A DNA stretch of 64,000 nt from Beta vulgaris subsp. vulgaris (lineage: Eukaryota > Streptophyta > Magnoliopsida > Caryophyllales > Amaranthaceae): the NCBI RefSeq assembly GCF_026745355.1, contig NC_079205.1, positions 62,544,915 to 62,608,914 on the forward strand. Direction: 5' to 3'. The notes under the pieces were generated by a model. The model had not been told where the DNA came from, made no database searches, and saw only the letters and a program-made list of their open reading frames with translations. The translations under genes and the position numbers were made by a program. This document shows positions 1-11,012 of this stretch, in pieces. Position 1 is the first letter of the stretch, and every line of letters begins with the position of its first letter.

Positions 1-303
1 CCTTGAATGTTAGGGTTGTCTTGATCAAATATCATATTTACTCTGATGTCAACTTAAAACTTAAATCTTAAATCTGGCTATCTATGCCATCAGAATCTTT
101 ATAAAATTTATGATTTGGAAAAATTGCTTATATGTCTTGAATCTTGATACTTGAAGTAGTTTGAGTTTATATGAAGGTGTATTAAGCATTTTTAAAACGT
201 GCTTGTGAGTTCTGATGGTCTTCACTGACCTCCCCCTGGCTCCCGACTCACTGAAAAAGAGTATATTTTTGTTTGTTATTAATTGTGTTGTTGAATTCGT
301 CAG
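1..303 (+). other. Intron of the homeodomain gene
   Basis: Non-coding sequence leading to the acceptor at 301-303. It is repeated at 36,740-37,038, where it follows directly on an XDH fragment. This suggests that an XDH fragment may also lie just left of the window. Confidence 0.6.
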
Positions 304-3300
304 AAACTAATGAATTACAAGGTGAAGAAAATAAAGCACTCCCAGAGAAGAACAAAAGAAGGCGGTTCAAGACACCATCCCAACTGCAGGCTTTGGAGGA
401 CTTTTATAATGGTAGAAGTTCTTTTTGTCTTTTGACCTTCTGTAAATTAAATATTTGTACGTCATCTTGTTGTGAGGAGTTGATCTCTTTTCGTGTTCTT
501 TTTGTCTTTTATAATTATGCAGAACACAAGTACCCAACTGAATCCATGAAGGCGGAGCTCGCTGATCATTTAGGTCTGACTGAGAAGCAGATTTCTGGAT
601 GGTTTTGCCACCGCAGATTGAAGGATAAGAGAATCGTAAATGGTGAGTTAAACCCACCTGGTAGACAGGATCTTTCAAGTGGTGTTATACAAGATCGTGG
701 TAGTGGACTAAGGCAGGATTCGTGCAGTAGCACCAAACAAGGTGATTATAGGCTTGCTGATGTGAGGGAGGTTGAGAGTCGGAGATTTGGTCATAACGAT
801 CTTCCTGCTGCTGAGATAAAATACGAGCGAAGGATGCTTGATGATGGAACTGAGATGGATGATACATCTTCAGAAAGTAATTCAGCTTTGCCAGGGAGCT
901 TTTACCCTCATAATAGGAGTCCTTTGAATGTCGAAACAACTGAATATCGGGCACCAAATGGATTAATTGCTCCAAACAAGAGGCGTGTGGGGCCCTCAGG
1001 ATACTTGAAAATTAAGGGTCAAACAGAAAATGCTGCTGTAACTGCAGTCAAGAGACAATTAGGAAGGCATTATCGGGAGGATGGTCCATCACTTGGGATT
1101 GAGTTTGATCCACTTCCTCCAGGTGCTTTTGAATCACCAAGCAAGATTGCTAATACTGGTATGTGCAGTCTTCTCTTTATACAGTACTCTACTGTGGCTT
1201 TTAGCAAACTTGCAATGCAAGGTGATGTAGAATATTGGTCTTGTTTGGCATTCACAAGTCACAGCATAAGCGTGTAATATTTCAATTTGAGCTCCTGTTG
1301 AACTTGAAGGGATTTCTTCCTGATGATTATGTACTTAATTCTTGGGAAGTGATAAAAGAGAGAGCTGTTCATATTTAATGTGTTGTACGTTTGATGGAAT
1401 TCATTGGCTCTTGGTCCAAACTTTTACTCCTTTTTCTATGGAAGAATCTGATTCATATTCGTTGGATAAATTTTCTCGAGTGTTGTATATTGCTTTGTTT
1501 TAGTTGTTAAAGATGTGCTTCTGTTCTCATTTGTGGTTTTTGCATATATCCTGCTGAGTAATCACCTTACAAGTCATTTCATTTGTAAAGCGCTTGTCTC
1601 CTTTGCTTGGTTGGACAGATGCTTATGGAGTTGCAGAACCCATTGGCTCTTGCTCTCTTGACATTGGTGTCATTAATAAGCGACCTGGCCTTAATGCAGT
1701 AAGTGTATCTTTGAATTGCCTATTGTTTTCTCCTCTTCTTATATGTTGTATTTTTTTTTTCAAATCATATTTATGATTAGTTTCTGGCTCATGTAGTCTA
1801 AGTTCCTAGACCTTACCCCAGAATTTTCATTTTCTCCCTTTCCACCACCTGGGGGTACACATGATTATAAAGCTTTCGCATGGGACTATGGGAGTTCGAT
1901 AGTTAAAAATTAACTTTTTTTTACATGAAATCCCTTTTTTCTGGAGGGGCAAGTATGTTCACTGCAAACCAGTTATAAGAATAAGAGTGATATACTTGGT
2001 TACGATATACTTGGTTATGATTCCTTTTTAAGAAACCAGTTTCCTGGGTGCTTATTCAACTGGTGGTTGCTGTTTGGTACTCTTAGCTTCTTAGATAGAA
2101 CTGGTTGGGAGGTTCCAGTTCATAAATTATTCTATACCAACAGCAAGTCATCTGAAATTTCTGATGAGGGATAAAACTCTGTAGTTTTGTGAGGATATTA
2201 GGGTAAAATATTAGAACTGGAATGAAGTATCTTTGGTTACATGCTCAGATGCTCTCAACATAATATTACTTCCATATTACAATTCTCTTTTGAGGGGGTA
2301 TAATGCATTTTTATCTGTTCTCTTTTCTTTCTTCTGGGTCAATGATCCTGGTATGCAGCTAAATAGCTGAAAGTGAAGCTTTTCCTGGATTAATAATAGG
2401 AAAGGGGAATAGAACTATATTTATTGCTTCTTTCTAGTTAAGTATCTTTTACAAGTTATATACCGAATTACTATGTTTCAAGAAAAAGGTACTAGTGAAT
2501 ATTTTTTTATCTAATGACATTGAGTTTCCACAAGATATCTGTAACAATACCTTAAAATGCTTAATCTCCTCCTTGCCCATGCGTGTCTGTGGGGAGGCAC
2601 TGTGGAATATGTATGCATATTGAAATATATTACTTCTTGAATGTGCAAACTGATAGGTATATTGTTTGTAGATACGAAATCAGGACAAGTATGTTGCTCC
2701 TACAGACTACAGATCCTTGCACAAGTCTGACCCTGACAGTTTTGCTTACCGCCAACCTAAACAAAAATCACCTTTCCCTAATAACGGTCGTGCTTTCCCA
2801 GTCCAGAAGTCTTCTTTTTGTGCGGATTCTTACCCTGCTAGAGAAAATCCAGATTATGATGGTAGTGTGAACCACAATATCCAGCGCAAGCATGAAACCC
2901 CAGGCACGGGATCAGATTCCTACGGCAGAAAATTTACCAATGAACCGGAAGAGCCTTGGTGGCATAATTCTGATAAGGGGAATTCCGTGGCTGTTCGCAG
3001 AAGAGAACGAATCGATTCCAGATCTGCTGCTGTACCAGTTAGGCACAAGGACCCCATGGTCAAAGAGGATAGAGTACCACCTAGCAGGATGAAGAAGGTG
3101 TGATCATAACCACACATCTTTCTCATTAAACTATTGTTAACATATGTAATTTGTGAGCTGGATGATCTTAAGATTGAATATTTTAAGGAATGACAATTGG
3201 CAGGATGAAGAACTTTATGCAGACAGAAGGTCGATAGGTGAACCCCATGATTCAATCAAATTGAAGATGCGTCCGACAAATGAGCTTAGAGTGAGTTTTT

Positions 3301-3928
3301 GTCACCAATATATATTTTTGTTAATTTGTTTATATCTTGCATGTGATTATTAAGTTCTCCATATGCATCTGAAGGCTGGCAAGATGGCAAGAGAGGATTT
3401 TTGGCAGGAAGATTTTAGCATCAGATCTCAAGAGCCGCCACAGTGGTCAAGACAGATAAAAGGGTGAGGCAAAAATAGCTTCTTTATCTAATCATAACAT
3501 TGCTTTATTTTGTTGTTCATATAATATTATACTTCTTCCGCTCCAAAATTATTGCACCACTTACCCTTGGCACAAATATGTAGGAGGGAGGTGGAAGTGG
3601 GGTGTTGTATGAATATATGTTAGTGTGTGTAAGTGATCCCATGTGTGGTTATATATTTTTTTGACTGTGTACGAAAGTGCGTATTAATTAAAGAACTACT
3701 AAAAAATTGTGTTGCAATAATTTTGGAGCACAGGATGTATGTACTTAATTGAGCTTATATATACTCTTTGCAGCAAGTCAGCAACCTACTTGGAACATCT
3801 TTCTTTTCTTGTTCAACTAATTCTTCATGCTTCTCCAATAACTGGGTTTTGTTCCTTGCAGATCAACAGAATTGCCATCGAGTTTTAGTGAGGACGAAAC
3901 TGCAGAAACAAGCTCCTCCATGGACTGA
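304..3928 (+). CDS. Homeodomain protein, DDT-class-like homeobox (block A copy, 5' end outside window)
   Basis: Probable nuclear DNA-binding protein. I join exons 304-411, 523-1158, 1619-1698, 2672-3097, 3204-3290, 3375-3463 and 3862-3928; all borders are GT..AG and the phases agree, giving 496 residues to a TGA. The acceptor CAG at 301-303 and an open phase show that earlier exons lie to the left. The homeodomain is split by the first intron: helix 1 follows a basic KNKRRRFKTPSQLQ stretch, and helix 3 is WFCHRRLKDK (600-629). WFCHRR instead of WFQNRR is typical of plant DDT/RINGLET-class homeodomains, but no DDT domain is visible here. The rest is hydrophilic and charged, ending in an acidic Ser-rich tail. 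The copy at 37,039 has several frameshifts, so this is the likelier functional one. The family is clear; the exact orthologue is not. Confidence 0.83.
3532..3737. mobile_element. Stowaway-like MITE in the last intron of the homeodomain gene (block A)
   Basis: A 206-bp element flanked by TA on both sides (3530-3531 and 3738-3739). Its ends are inverted copies around GCTCCAAAATTATTGCA and TGCAATAATTTTGGAGC. TA target duplication plus short terminal inverted repeats with no ORF is the Tc1/mariner-derived Stowaway pattern. The same insertion is in block C (40,845-41,045), so it predates the duplication. Confidence 0.8.
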
Positions 3929-4578
3929 AGATCTTTAATGTCAAACATGGTAGAATTCTGGCAAAGGCCTCGTATTTCAGATCCGGATGAAAGAGGTCGC
4001 AACCGCAGGAAGTACATTGATGGGTTGTACATTTGGCTATTATGGAAAGTCGATATCAGTTTTGCGTCTGCGTCAAAGTTCATTGCATGTCACTCTCTCT
4101 CTCACCCTGTAGCGGCTTTTAGAGCAGATTAGTTCTTTTATCGGCAAGTTTGATTGATCAGTTTTGTCGTTGGGGATCGTTCACTCAAATCACCCCGGGC
4201 CTTGTCTATAGTTGTATAAATCATTGAAATGTGATTGTTTAGAAACTAATGTGGCTATGCACCAATGCACCTACAAGTTTAAATCTTGTACATGCCGTTT
4301 TGTTGTCTGTGTGGATGAATTTGTTCTGTTTTTTGGTAGATGCGTTTGGCGACGAATGTTAGGCATGCTGTTTTGCCTGTGGCTTAGATTATAAACGCTT
4401 TTTGGCCAATGATAAAATTCTATCACACAAAATAGTTATCATTTTTCTTTATGCTCTTTAATTTTTTATCTTTTTTAAAATATATCCTAACCTTTACAAT
4501 AATACTTCTATTTCTAAAGCTTTTTTTAGTTTTCAATGCAATAATCTTTTGATAAGAAATAGATTCACCATAATTTAG
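3929..4578 (+). other. 3' UTR and downstream flank of the homeodomain gene
   Basis: Non-coding sequence after the stop codon, conserved in block C (41,237-42,450) and, from about 4,171 on, at 25,880-26,300 in block B. I see no further gene. The CAATGATAAAATTCTATCACAC stretch near 4,408 is the empty site for the MULE-like insertion in block C. Confidence 0.6.
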
Positions 4579-5042
4579 TACTCCCTTTGTCCCATATTAT
4601 AGTGCCTGATTCTATTTTTTCACGTTTATTAAGGTAAATAAAATCTAAGACAAATGTAAAGAGTGTTTGTGTATTGAAAATAAATGTTATGGGAAAAAGT
4701 AGGGATGGCAATTGGGCGGGGCGGGTGCGGAGGATGGTACCCCCACACCCGCACCCGCATTAAATTCTCATCCCCATTCCCGCCCCACCACCCATTGTGG
4801 GGAAAGATTTCATCCCCATCCCCGCCCCACCACCCATTGTGGGGAAAGATTTCATCCCCATCCCCGCCCCACCACCCATTGCGGGGGGAAATTCTAGACC
4901 CACCCCCGCCCCACCCTCGCACCCGCGTCGTACCCGCGTCATACCCACTTCATCCCCGCAAAAAATCCACCAAAAAATCTACCATAAGCCCATTATAGTT
5001 GTCTACTTCACAAAATCACAATATAATATAGTGAAAGAAAAG

Positions 5043-5500
5043 TTTTTTTTTTTTTTGAGAGGAAAACACGAGGTGAACTATATTAATCAGAGGACAAATT
5101 GTCCATGAGTACATACGGAGACACCTCTGCAGGACAATGACAATCCCAGCGTTATTCAACACCAAACGGAATAAGTCGAGCTAGGTGGTGGGCAACAGCA
5201 TTCCCATCCCTAAGCACATGCGACCAATTAACAGAAACAAAATCCCTACATGAGAAAATGGCATCCTCTAACACATCTAAATCAGAAAAATAAATGGCAC
5301 CTCTAGATAACCTGTTAACAATAGTCAAGCAATCAGTCTCAAATATCACATCATGGAAGCCATAGTTCCGAGCCAACTTGATAGCAAAACACAAAGCTTT
5401 CCCTTCCGCCACTTCAATGGGCCACCAAGCTCGGACCCTACGTGTGGCCGCAAAGAGCACCAGTCCCTCAGAATTTCGGGCAACCACGCCTAGTCCAACC
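5043..5500 (-). mobile_element. 5'-truncated LINE fragment with poly(A) tail
   Basis: Read on the minus strand this is an RNase H-like reading frame followed by about 95 bases of 3' UTR and a 14-base A run (T run at 5043-5056). A 3' end with a tail but no reverse transcriptase is typical of incomplete target-primed reverse transcription. The left (5') limit is approximate and I could not define a target duplication. Confidence 0.65.
5152..5487 (-). pseudogene. RNase H-like domain remnant (RVT_3 type) of a non-LTR retrotransposon
   Basis: A 111-residue open frame resembling the C-terminal RNase H domain of plant LINEs. Seen in order: a glutamate in the AEGKALCFAIKLA helix, the acidic motif FETDC, and a late GNAVAHHLAR motif that matches the conserved DxNxxAHxLA region. 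The N-terminal beta-strands carrying the first catalytic aspartate are missing or cut. It lies inside a hAT element, so it is mobile-element debris, not a host ribonuclease. Confidence 0.75.
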
Positions 5501-6069
5501 CATCCCTCCTCACTAAATACATTAGTAATATTTTATTACATTAACAAATATTTTATTACATTTCAAAAGTGTCTTCAAATACGTTAGTAATATATGTATA
5601 TAAATAGAATTTTAATAATAAATATGCGAGGCGAGCGGGGGTGGGGCGGGGGTGGGGCGGGGCGGGCGGGGATGAGGTGGGTATAACATAAAATCCACAC
5701 CCGCTCCACCACCCATTGCGGGTACAATTTTAATCCCCATCCCCGCCAAACCTAGACCCATCCCCGCCCCAATTGGGCGGGGATGGGGCGGGTCTCCTAC
5801 TTGACCCGCCCCACTGCCATCCCTAGGGAAAAGCTGATTTTAGGAGAGAGAATTACCATAAGTGGTGAAAGAGAATTAAATGCATGACTCATTCAACCTT
5901 TAAGTTGAATAAACAAAGCAAAAAACTATTGCCAAGAAGCAAAGAAATAATGGTGGCACAATTTTTCTAGGAAAATCATGGAAATGTTGGAATAAAAAAT
6001 GGAAACAAGAATTATATTTTGGGACACCTTAAAAGGAAAGAAGCACTATAATATGGGAAGGAGGGAGTA

Positions 6070-6394
6070 AATGCTTATGTTGAAAGTGTAGTATATATTT
6101 AGATAAATAGGTCTTATTTTGATGTATATTTCAAGCTCAATAATTATAATTTCACACTTAAGCTGATTAATGAGATCCTCTTGATATACTTCTTTATAAG
6201 CTAGTTTGATTAGCTTTATTTGACAAGCATTTGATGACCCAACAATAAAATTATTGCATTTTCATTAGTACCTAATCCTAATTAAAGCACGAGGAAAAAT
6301 AAAAAAGATGGTTTAATGCTTTGCAAATTATATCTTACGTGAAGTACCTAAATTTAAGAAAGGCATGACGATACATATATTACAAGCGCATCAC
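6070..6394. other. Block spacer, no gene
   Basis: AT-rich spacer that recurs in blocks B (26,290-26,600) and C (42,450-42,770). The last 8 bases, CGCATCAC at 6387-6394, are the left target duplication of the hAT that follows. No open frame or RNA gene is seen. Confidence 0.6.
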
Positions 6395-7685
6395 CAGGGC
6401 CGGGGCTAGGATTTTAGGGGCCCTGTGCGGATTCTTAAAAAGAGGCCTTAAAATCCGCATGGAAAGACTCACCGAAAGAGTACCAGAGTGCAAAATTTAG
6501 ATTGTAGTTACAAGGATTCGATCCCTTCACCTCATGTAACTAAGGCCCAAACCACACCACTGCTCCATACACTTTTATTTGATTTATTATTGTTACAAAC
6601 ATTATAAGTACAGAGCTTTTGGGGGCCCTCTCAAACTGAGGCCCTGCNNNNNNNNNNNNNNNNNNNNNNNNNNNNNNNNNNNNNNNNNNNNNNNNNNNNN
6701 NNNNNNNNNNNNNNNNNNNNNNNNNNNNNNNNNNNNNNNNNNNNNNNNNNNNNNNNNNNNNNNNNNNNNNNNNNNNNNNNNNNNNNNNNNNNNNNNNNNN
6801 NNNNNNNNNNNNNNNNNNNNNNNNNNNNNNNNNNNNNNNNNNNNNNNNNNNNNNNNNNNNNNNNNNNNNNNNNNNNNNNNNNNNNNNNNNNNNNNNNNNN
6901 NNNNNNNNNNNNNNNNNNNNNNNNNNNNNNNNNNNNNNNNNNNNNNNNNNNNNNNNNNNNNNNNNNNNNNNNNNNNNNNNNNNNNNNNNNNNNNNNNNNN
7001 NNNNNNNNNNNNNNNNNNNNNNNNNNNNNNNNNNNNNNNNNNNNNNNNNNNNNNNNNNNNNNNNNNNNNNNNNNNNNNNNNNNNNNNNNNNNNNNNNNNN
7101 NNNNNNNNNNNNNNNNNNNNNNNNNNNNNNNNNNNNNNNNNNNNNNNNNNNNNNNNNNNNNNNNNNNNNNNNNNNNNNNNNNNNNNNNNNNNNNNNNNNN
7201 NNNNNNNNNNNNNNNNNNNNNNNNNNNNNNNNNNNNNNNNNNNNNNNNNNNNNNNNNNNNNNNNNNNNNNNNNNNNNNNNNNNNNNNNNNNNNNNNNNNN
7301 NNNNNNNNNNNNNNNNNNNNNNNNNNNNNNNNNNNNNNNNNNNNNNNNNNNNNNNNNNNNNNNNNNNNNNNNNNNNNNNNNNNNNNNNNNNNNNNNNNNN
7401 NNNNNNNNNNNNNNNNNNNNNNNNNNNNNNNNNNNNNNNNNNNNNNNNNNNNNNNNNNNNNNNNNNNNNNNNNNNNNNNNNNNNNNNNNNNNNNNNNNNN
7501 NNNNNNNNNNNNNNNNNNNNNNNNNNNNNNNNNNNNNNNNNNNNNNNNNNNNNNNNNNNNNNNNNNNNNNNNNNNNNNNNNNNNNNNNNNNNNNNNNNNN
7601 NNNNNNNNNNNNNNNNNNNNNNNNNNNNNNNNNNNNNNNNNNNNNNNGCGGTCGATCACTTCGCTCATGCCAAACGCCGGCCCTG
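6395..7685. mobile_element. hAT-family element containing the assembly gap
   Basis: It begins CAGGGCCGG and ends CCGGCCCTG, perfect inverted ends, flanked by identical 8-bp copies of CGCATCAC (6387-6394 and 7686-7693). Blocks B, C and D have one uninterrupted copy of this site. Eight-base duplication and CAGGG ends identify hAT. Most of the interior is N, so a transposase cannot be excluded. Confidence 0.88.
6648..7647. other. Assembly gap, 1,000 N
   Basis: Exactly 1,000 undetermined bases, probably a fixed-size scaffold gap, so the true length is unknown. Frames spanning it carry no information. Confidence 0.99.
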
Positions 7686-7693
7686 CGCATCAC

Positions 7694-8370
7694 ACGTCAT
7701 GTGTGTGTCTCAAACTCTCAACTCAAGTTATGTTGATCAGCGAGCAGGGGGGTTGGGCTGTGAGAACAACGAGCAGGGGGGTTGCGTGGCAGTCGTGATC
7801 TGCGCCGGTGGAGGCAACGACGAGGCGGAGGTCGACGCCGGCGGCAGCTGCGTGGATGCAGTGTTTGAAGCGAAAGCATGGGTGTAATACCATGTACAAA
7901 TGTGGAGAATAAATGTGTTAACCTAATATGGTTAACCTGACATTCAATATAGATAAGATTTACAATACATGCCTATGACTAGAAAAGCTATTCTATCCTT
8001 TTCATACAATGTTATCTAATACCAAGCCAACAATACAATTTGGTGAATTCTTATAGGCCGGAGAAGAATATCAAGACTACACCATAATGCTCTAGAATAT
8101 GACAATTGAATGGTGGGCATCACAAAGAGATTAAAACAGACTAAACATCTCACACAATTAATTTCCGAGTACTTATACATCATCAAATATTTATACTTCT
8201 CAATACACAATCGAAGGTTATTTTTGAGGAGCATGTTATGCATTGGGTATAGAGAAGGGGTAATATAGGTAGTACATTTTTTAAGTTATAAAAGTTATCG
8301 TAAACTCGTATTCGATAAAAAAAACTTAAGATGCACTAAAGAATAATTTACAACTATAGTGTGTCTATGC
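7694..8370 (-). mobile_element. LTR-retrotransposon remnant: LTR end, primer site and leader (block A)
   Basis: On the minus strand an AT-rich segment ends TTTGTACA at 7893 and is followed by TGGTATTACACCCATG, close to the initiator-Met tRNA primer site TGGTATCAGAGC. GC-rich leader-like sequence then follows to about 7,700. CA just before a TGGTAT primer site is the classic LTR border, mostly of Copia elements. The GC-rich part is open on both strands, but I do not think it is a gene. Copies occur at 26,600, 42,770 and 59,160, and a related end in the opposite orientation at 25,690. The LTR's far end is not located. Confidence 0.5.
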
Positions 8371-8378
8371 TCATATGA

Positions 8379-8553
8379 TAATAGTCACATTTAAACTCAT
8401 TAAATTCAATCGATAATAGTGAAATTTAAACTCGTTCAGTCGATAATAGTCACATCTAAACTCGTTCATTCGATAATAGTCACATTTAAACTCGTTAATT
8501 CGATAATAATGACATCCAAACTCGTTCATTCGGTAGTAGTCACTTTTAAATTG
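8379..8553. repeat. 30-bp minisatellite, about 6 units (block A)
   Basis: Degenerate direct repeats of a 30-base unit with core CGATAATAGTCACATTTAAA. One minus-strand frame is open through the array as a YYRxNEFxC repeat, because 30 is a multiple of three. Equivalent arrays lie in blocks B (5 units), C and D. Confidence 0.85.
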
Positions 8554-8967
8554 ATATAGAAGAATTGTGATAAATGAAAAAAAAAACATACAAAAGGTTA
8601 TTTATAAGCATTAATAAATATATAATACCATGGAATGTTGGTTGAATATTTTTGTATTAGTCTAGCTAAATAATCCATACATATATAACATATATAAAGT
8701 GAATATCATAGTCATGTATTTCACGACTTAACATACCATATTTCGTTTCGGTTATATTGGAATAAAGTGAATAAAGTAATGTAGTAATATTTATGCGATT
8801 ATTTTTTATATTTATTTATGTATCTTATTATAAATGTTCAAAATAAGTAAGAACATAATATATATGATTGAATGATGTTCTAATATGATTCAATTAATGA
8901 TGGATACAATTTCACCCCATTCTGATATGAGTTATGATAGGAAATTGTATGGTTGTTACGGATATGC
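8554..8967. other. AT-rich block spacer, no gene
   Basis: Spacer shared by all four blocks. It holds the intact site GATTCAATTAATGATGG (around 8,890), which in block B is split by a Helitron. No gene is seen. Confidence 0.6.
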
Positions 8968-8970
8968 ATT

Positions 8971-10332
8971 CACTACAAAAAAAAGTCCATTTAGAGACGG
9001 ACAAAATCCGTCCCTAAATAGGTCAAATCCGTCGCTATATAGGCTTAGAGACGGATTTAGAGACGGATATTGTCCCTCTCTAAAACCCTTGTCGCTAATT
9101 CGAGTTAGAGACGGATTTTAAAAACCCGTCTCTAAAGTTTAGAGACGGATTTTTGAAATCCGTCTCTAAGCTTAGAGACGGATTTTAAAAATCCGTCTCT
9201 AAGCTTAGAGGCGGATTTTAAAAATCCGTCTCTAAGCTTAGAGACGGATTTCGAAAATCCGTCTCTAAATTCGCTGAAAATATAAAAAATATATAAACGA
9301 AATTACAACACGATAGTTCCTAATATTATCATGATTATATTTAATCACCTATTATTACCTACCTAGTTCAAGTTGATCTCATTACCATTTAGGAATATCC
9401 CTTAAGTAAACCCGGTTCAGCTCTACAAGGGAAAGGATAAGAAGACTCCACAGTCGCAAGATCGCTGTTCGAAGGAATCGAACTTGTAACTCAAAGAAAC
9501 GAGAAGAAGCTCCAACAACTACACCATATACAACTTGTATACTTCTCTACATAATATTGGTAATATGAGAAGAAATATTAGAGACGGATTCAAAAATCCG
9601 TCCCTAATTTAGAGACGGATTTTCAAATCCGTCCCTAAATTAGAGACGGATTTTAAAACCCGTCTCTAAATTAGAGACGGATTTCTAAGATCCGTCTCTA
9701 ACTTAGAGACGGATTTTTAAAATCCGTCCCTAAATTAAAGAAGCGCAATAAAATATTCATATTTGAATTTAGAAACGGATTTTTAGAATCCGTCTCTAAA
9801 TTTAGAGACGGATTCTAAAATCCGTCCTAAATTAGAGACGGATTTTGAAAATCCGTCTCAAATTAAATACGTGCAATAAAATATCGTATGTAAATTTAGA
9901 GACGGATTTTTTAAATCCGTCTCTAACTTTAGAGACGGATTTTTTAAATCCGTCTCTAACTTTAGAGACGGATTTTTAAATCCGTCTCTAACTTTAGGGA
10001 CGGATTATCAATATCCGTCGATAATCCGTCCCTAAGTTAGAGACGAATTTTCAAAATCCGTCTCTAAATTTATTTCAAGACGGATTTTTAAAATCCGTCT
10101 CTAACTTTAGGGACGGATTTTTGAAATCTATCCCTAAAGTAGAGACCGATTTAAAAATCCGTCTCTAATTTAGGAACGGATTTAAAAATCCGTCTCTAAT
10201 TTAGAGACGGATTTAAAAAATCTGTCTCTAAATAAATTTAGAGACGGATTATCAATATTCCGTCTCTAAATTAGAAAGGGATATATATCCGTCTCAAAAA
10301 ATCCGTCGCTATATAAGCTTTTTTTTGTAGTG
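8971..10332. mobile_element. CACTA (En/Spm-type) non-autonomous element with GACGGAT repeats
   Basis: The ends are CACTACAAAAAAAAG and its inverse CTTTTTTTTGTAGTG, flanked by ATT at 8968-8970 and 10333-10335. A 3-bp duplication with CACTA ends defines the superfamily. Blocks B, C and D show the empty site GCATTAGTTACC. Both arms are filled with more than 20 copies of a palindromic motif, TTAGAGACGGATTTT followed by its inverse, separated by a central unrelated stretch (about 9,270-9,570). Such subterminal repeats bind CACTA transposase. No coding capacity is seen. Confidence 0.93.
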
Positions 10333-10339
10333 ATTAGTT

Positions 10340-10640
10340 ACCTTTACAACGACATGAAACACTTCCTATCAACTAATTGTTACGTATTAGCAACTAATTG
10401 TTACTTATTACCAAGGATGTCTTGGCCTAGTGGTTAAGATTGAGCAACTGTGAACGATAGGTCACAGGTTCGAATCTCTCCTCCCATTCTTTGTAATTTG
10501 TACCGCCTTCGTGGCTCATATGGATCAAAAAATAAAATTGTTACTTATTAGCTACTAATTGTTACGTATTAGCAGCTAATTATTACTTGTTAGCTACTAA
10601 TTGTTACTTATTAGTAATTAATTGTTAATTCTTATTTTTC
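10340..10640. repeat. 21-bp tandem repeats, TTACTTATTAGCTACTAATTG type (block A)
   Basis: A degenerate array of units such as TTACTTGTTAGCTACTAATTG, with a SINE inserted in the middle. Length varies between blocks A, B, C and D. Confidence 0.8.
10411..10535 (+). mobile_element. tRNA-derived SINE (block A)
   Basis: About 125 bp with RNA polymerase III internal promoter boxes: A-box-like TGGCCTAGTGGTTAAGA and B box GGTTCGAATCTC, followed by an unrelated body and an A-rich end. It is flanked by 15-bp direct repeats AATTGTTACTTATTA (10396-10410 and 10536-10550). The insertion is in all four blocks, so it is older than the duplications. Confidence 0.85.
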
Positions 10641-11009
10641 ATATGAGTTTAATATGAGTGATATGAGTTAAAATACTTAAGGTGTTACTTATTAGTTACC
10701 TTAAATCACAATATTATCATATCACAAGTTGATGGAATCATATCAAAAAGTTGTTGAATTTTGTCACATATTGAGTGAATCATATCTTATATTTAGTGAA
10801 TCATATCACAAATTGAGGGATCCTTTTTTAAAAAAAAAATATTTAGTGAACTACAAGTTTACTAAATGTATCATATCAATATCAAGTTCAGCTCAGTTTA
10901 GTTTACTTTAGTTTAATTTAGTTCAGTTAAATTTCTCTCAATCCAAAAAACGGAATATATATATCTAAATAAATATTACGAACTTACTTTTTTTTACAAG
11001 AAACTAAAC
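10641..11009. other. Block spacer with CAGTTTAGTTTA-type simple sequence
   Basis: AT-rich non-coding spacer shared with blocks B and D. It ends in the ACTAAACTAA target of the Tourist element. No gene is seen. Confidence 0.55.
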
Positions 11010-11012
11010 TAA

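Larger units (their letters stand above)
4700..5825. mobile_element. Non-autonomous hAT element nested in Stowaway
   Basis: Terminal inverted repeats TAGGGATGGCA and TGCCATCCCTA are flanked by GGGAAAAAG (4691-4699) and GGGAAAAG (5826-5833), an 8-9 bp duplication expected of hAT. Just inside each end are GC-rich tandem blocks of GGGGCGGG type (about 4,715-4,960 and 5,620-5,820), in sharp contrast to the AT-rich surroundings. There is no transposase. The middle carries a truncated LINE piece. Confidence 0.88.
4581..6067. mobile_element. Stowaway MITE, interrupted by a hAT element
   Basis: The ends are CTCCCTTTGTCCCATATTAT and an inverted copy ending GGGAAGGAGGGAG, flanked by TA at 4579-4580 and 6068-6069. 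Block C has the unoccupied site (TTTAGTAAATGC near 42,448), so the insertion happened in block A after duplication. The element itself is about 350 bp; the remaining 1.1 kb is a nested hAT insertion (4,700-5,825). Confidence 0.9.

Noticed and set aside
4629..4998. Proline- or glycine-rich proteins in overlapping frames at 4,629-4,998
   Set aside because: The reading frames come from tandem CCCCGCCCC-type repeats inside a hAT end.
5152..5487. Host RNase H gene
   Set aside because: Partial domain with a LINE-like tail, located within a transposon.
6579..7736. Very long open frames across 6,579-7,736 on both strands
   Set aside because: They are open only because the 1,000 N bases contain no stop codons.
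8371..8589. YYRxNEF-repeat protein on the minus strand
   Set aside because: An artefact of the 30-bp minisatellite; no start context, and copy number changes between blocks.
8971..10332. Regular repeats with spacers, resembling a CRISPR array
   Set aside because: The genome is plant, the repeats are palindromic with short AT spacers, and CACTA ends with a 3-bp duplication enclose them.
10411..10535. tRNA gene from A and B boxes
   Set aside because: No acceptor stem or cloverleaf can be formed, and a 3' body, A-rich end and 15-bp target duplication show a SINE.
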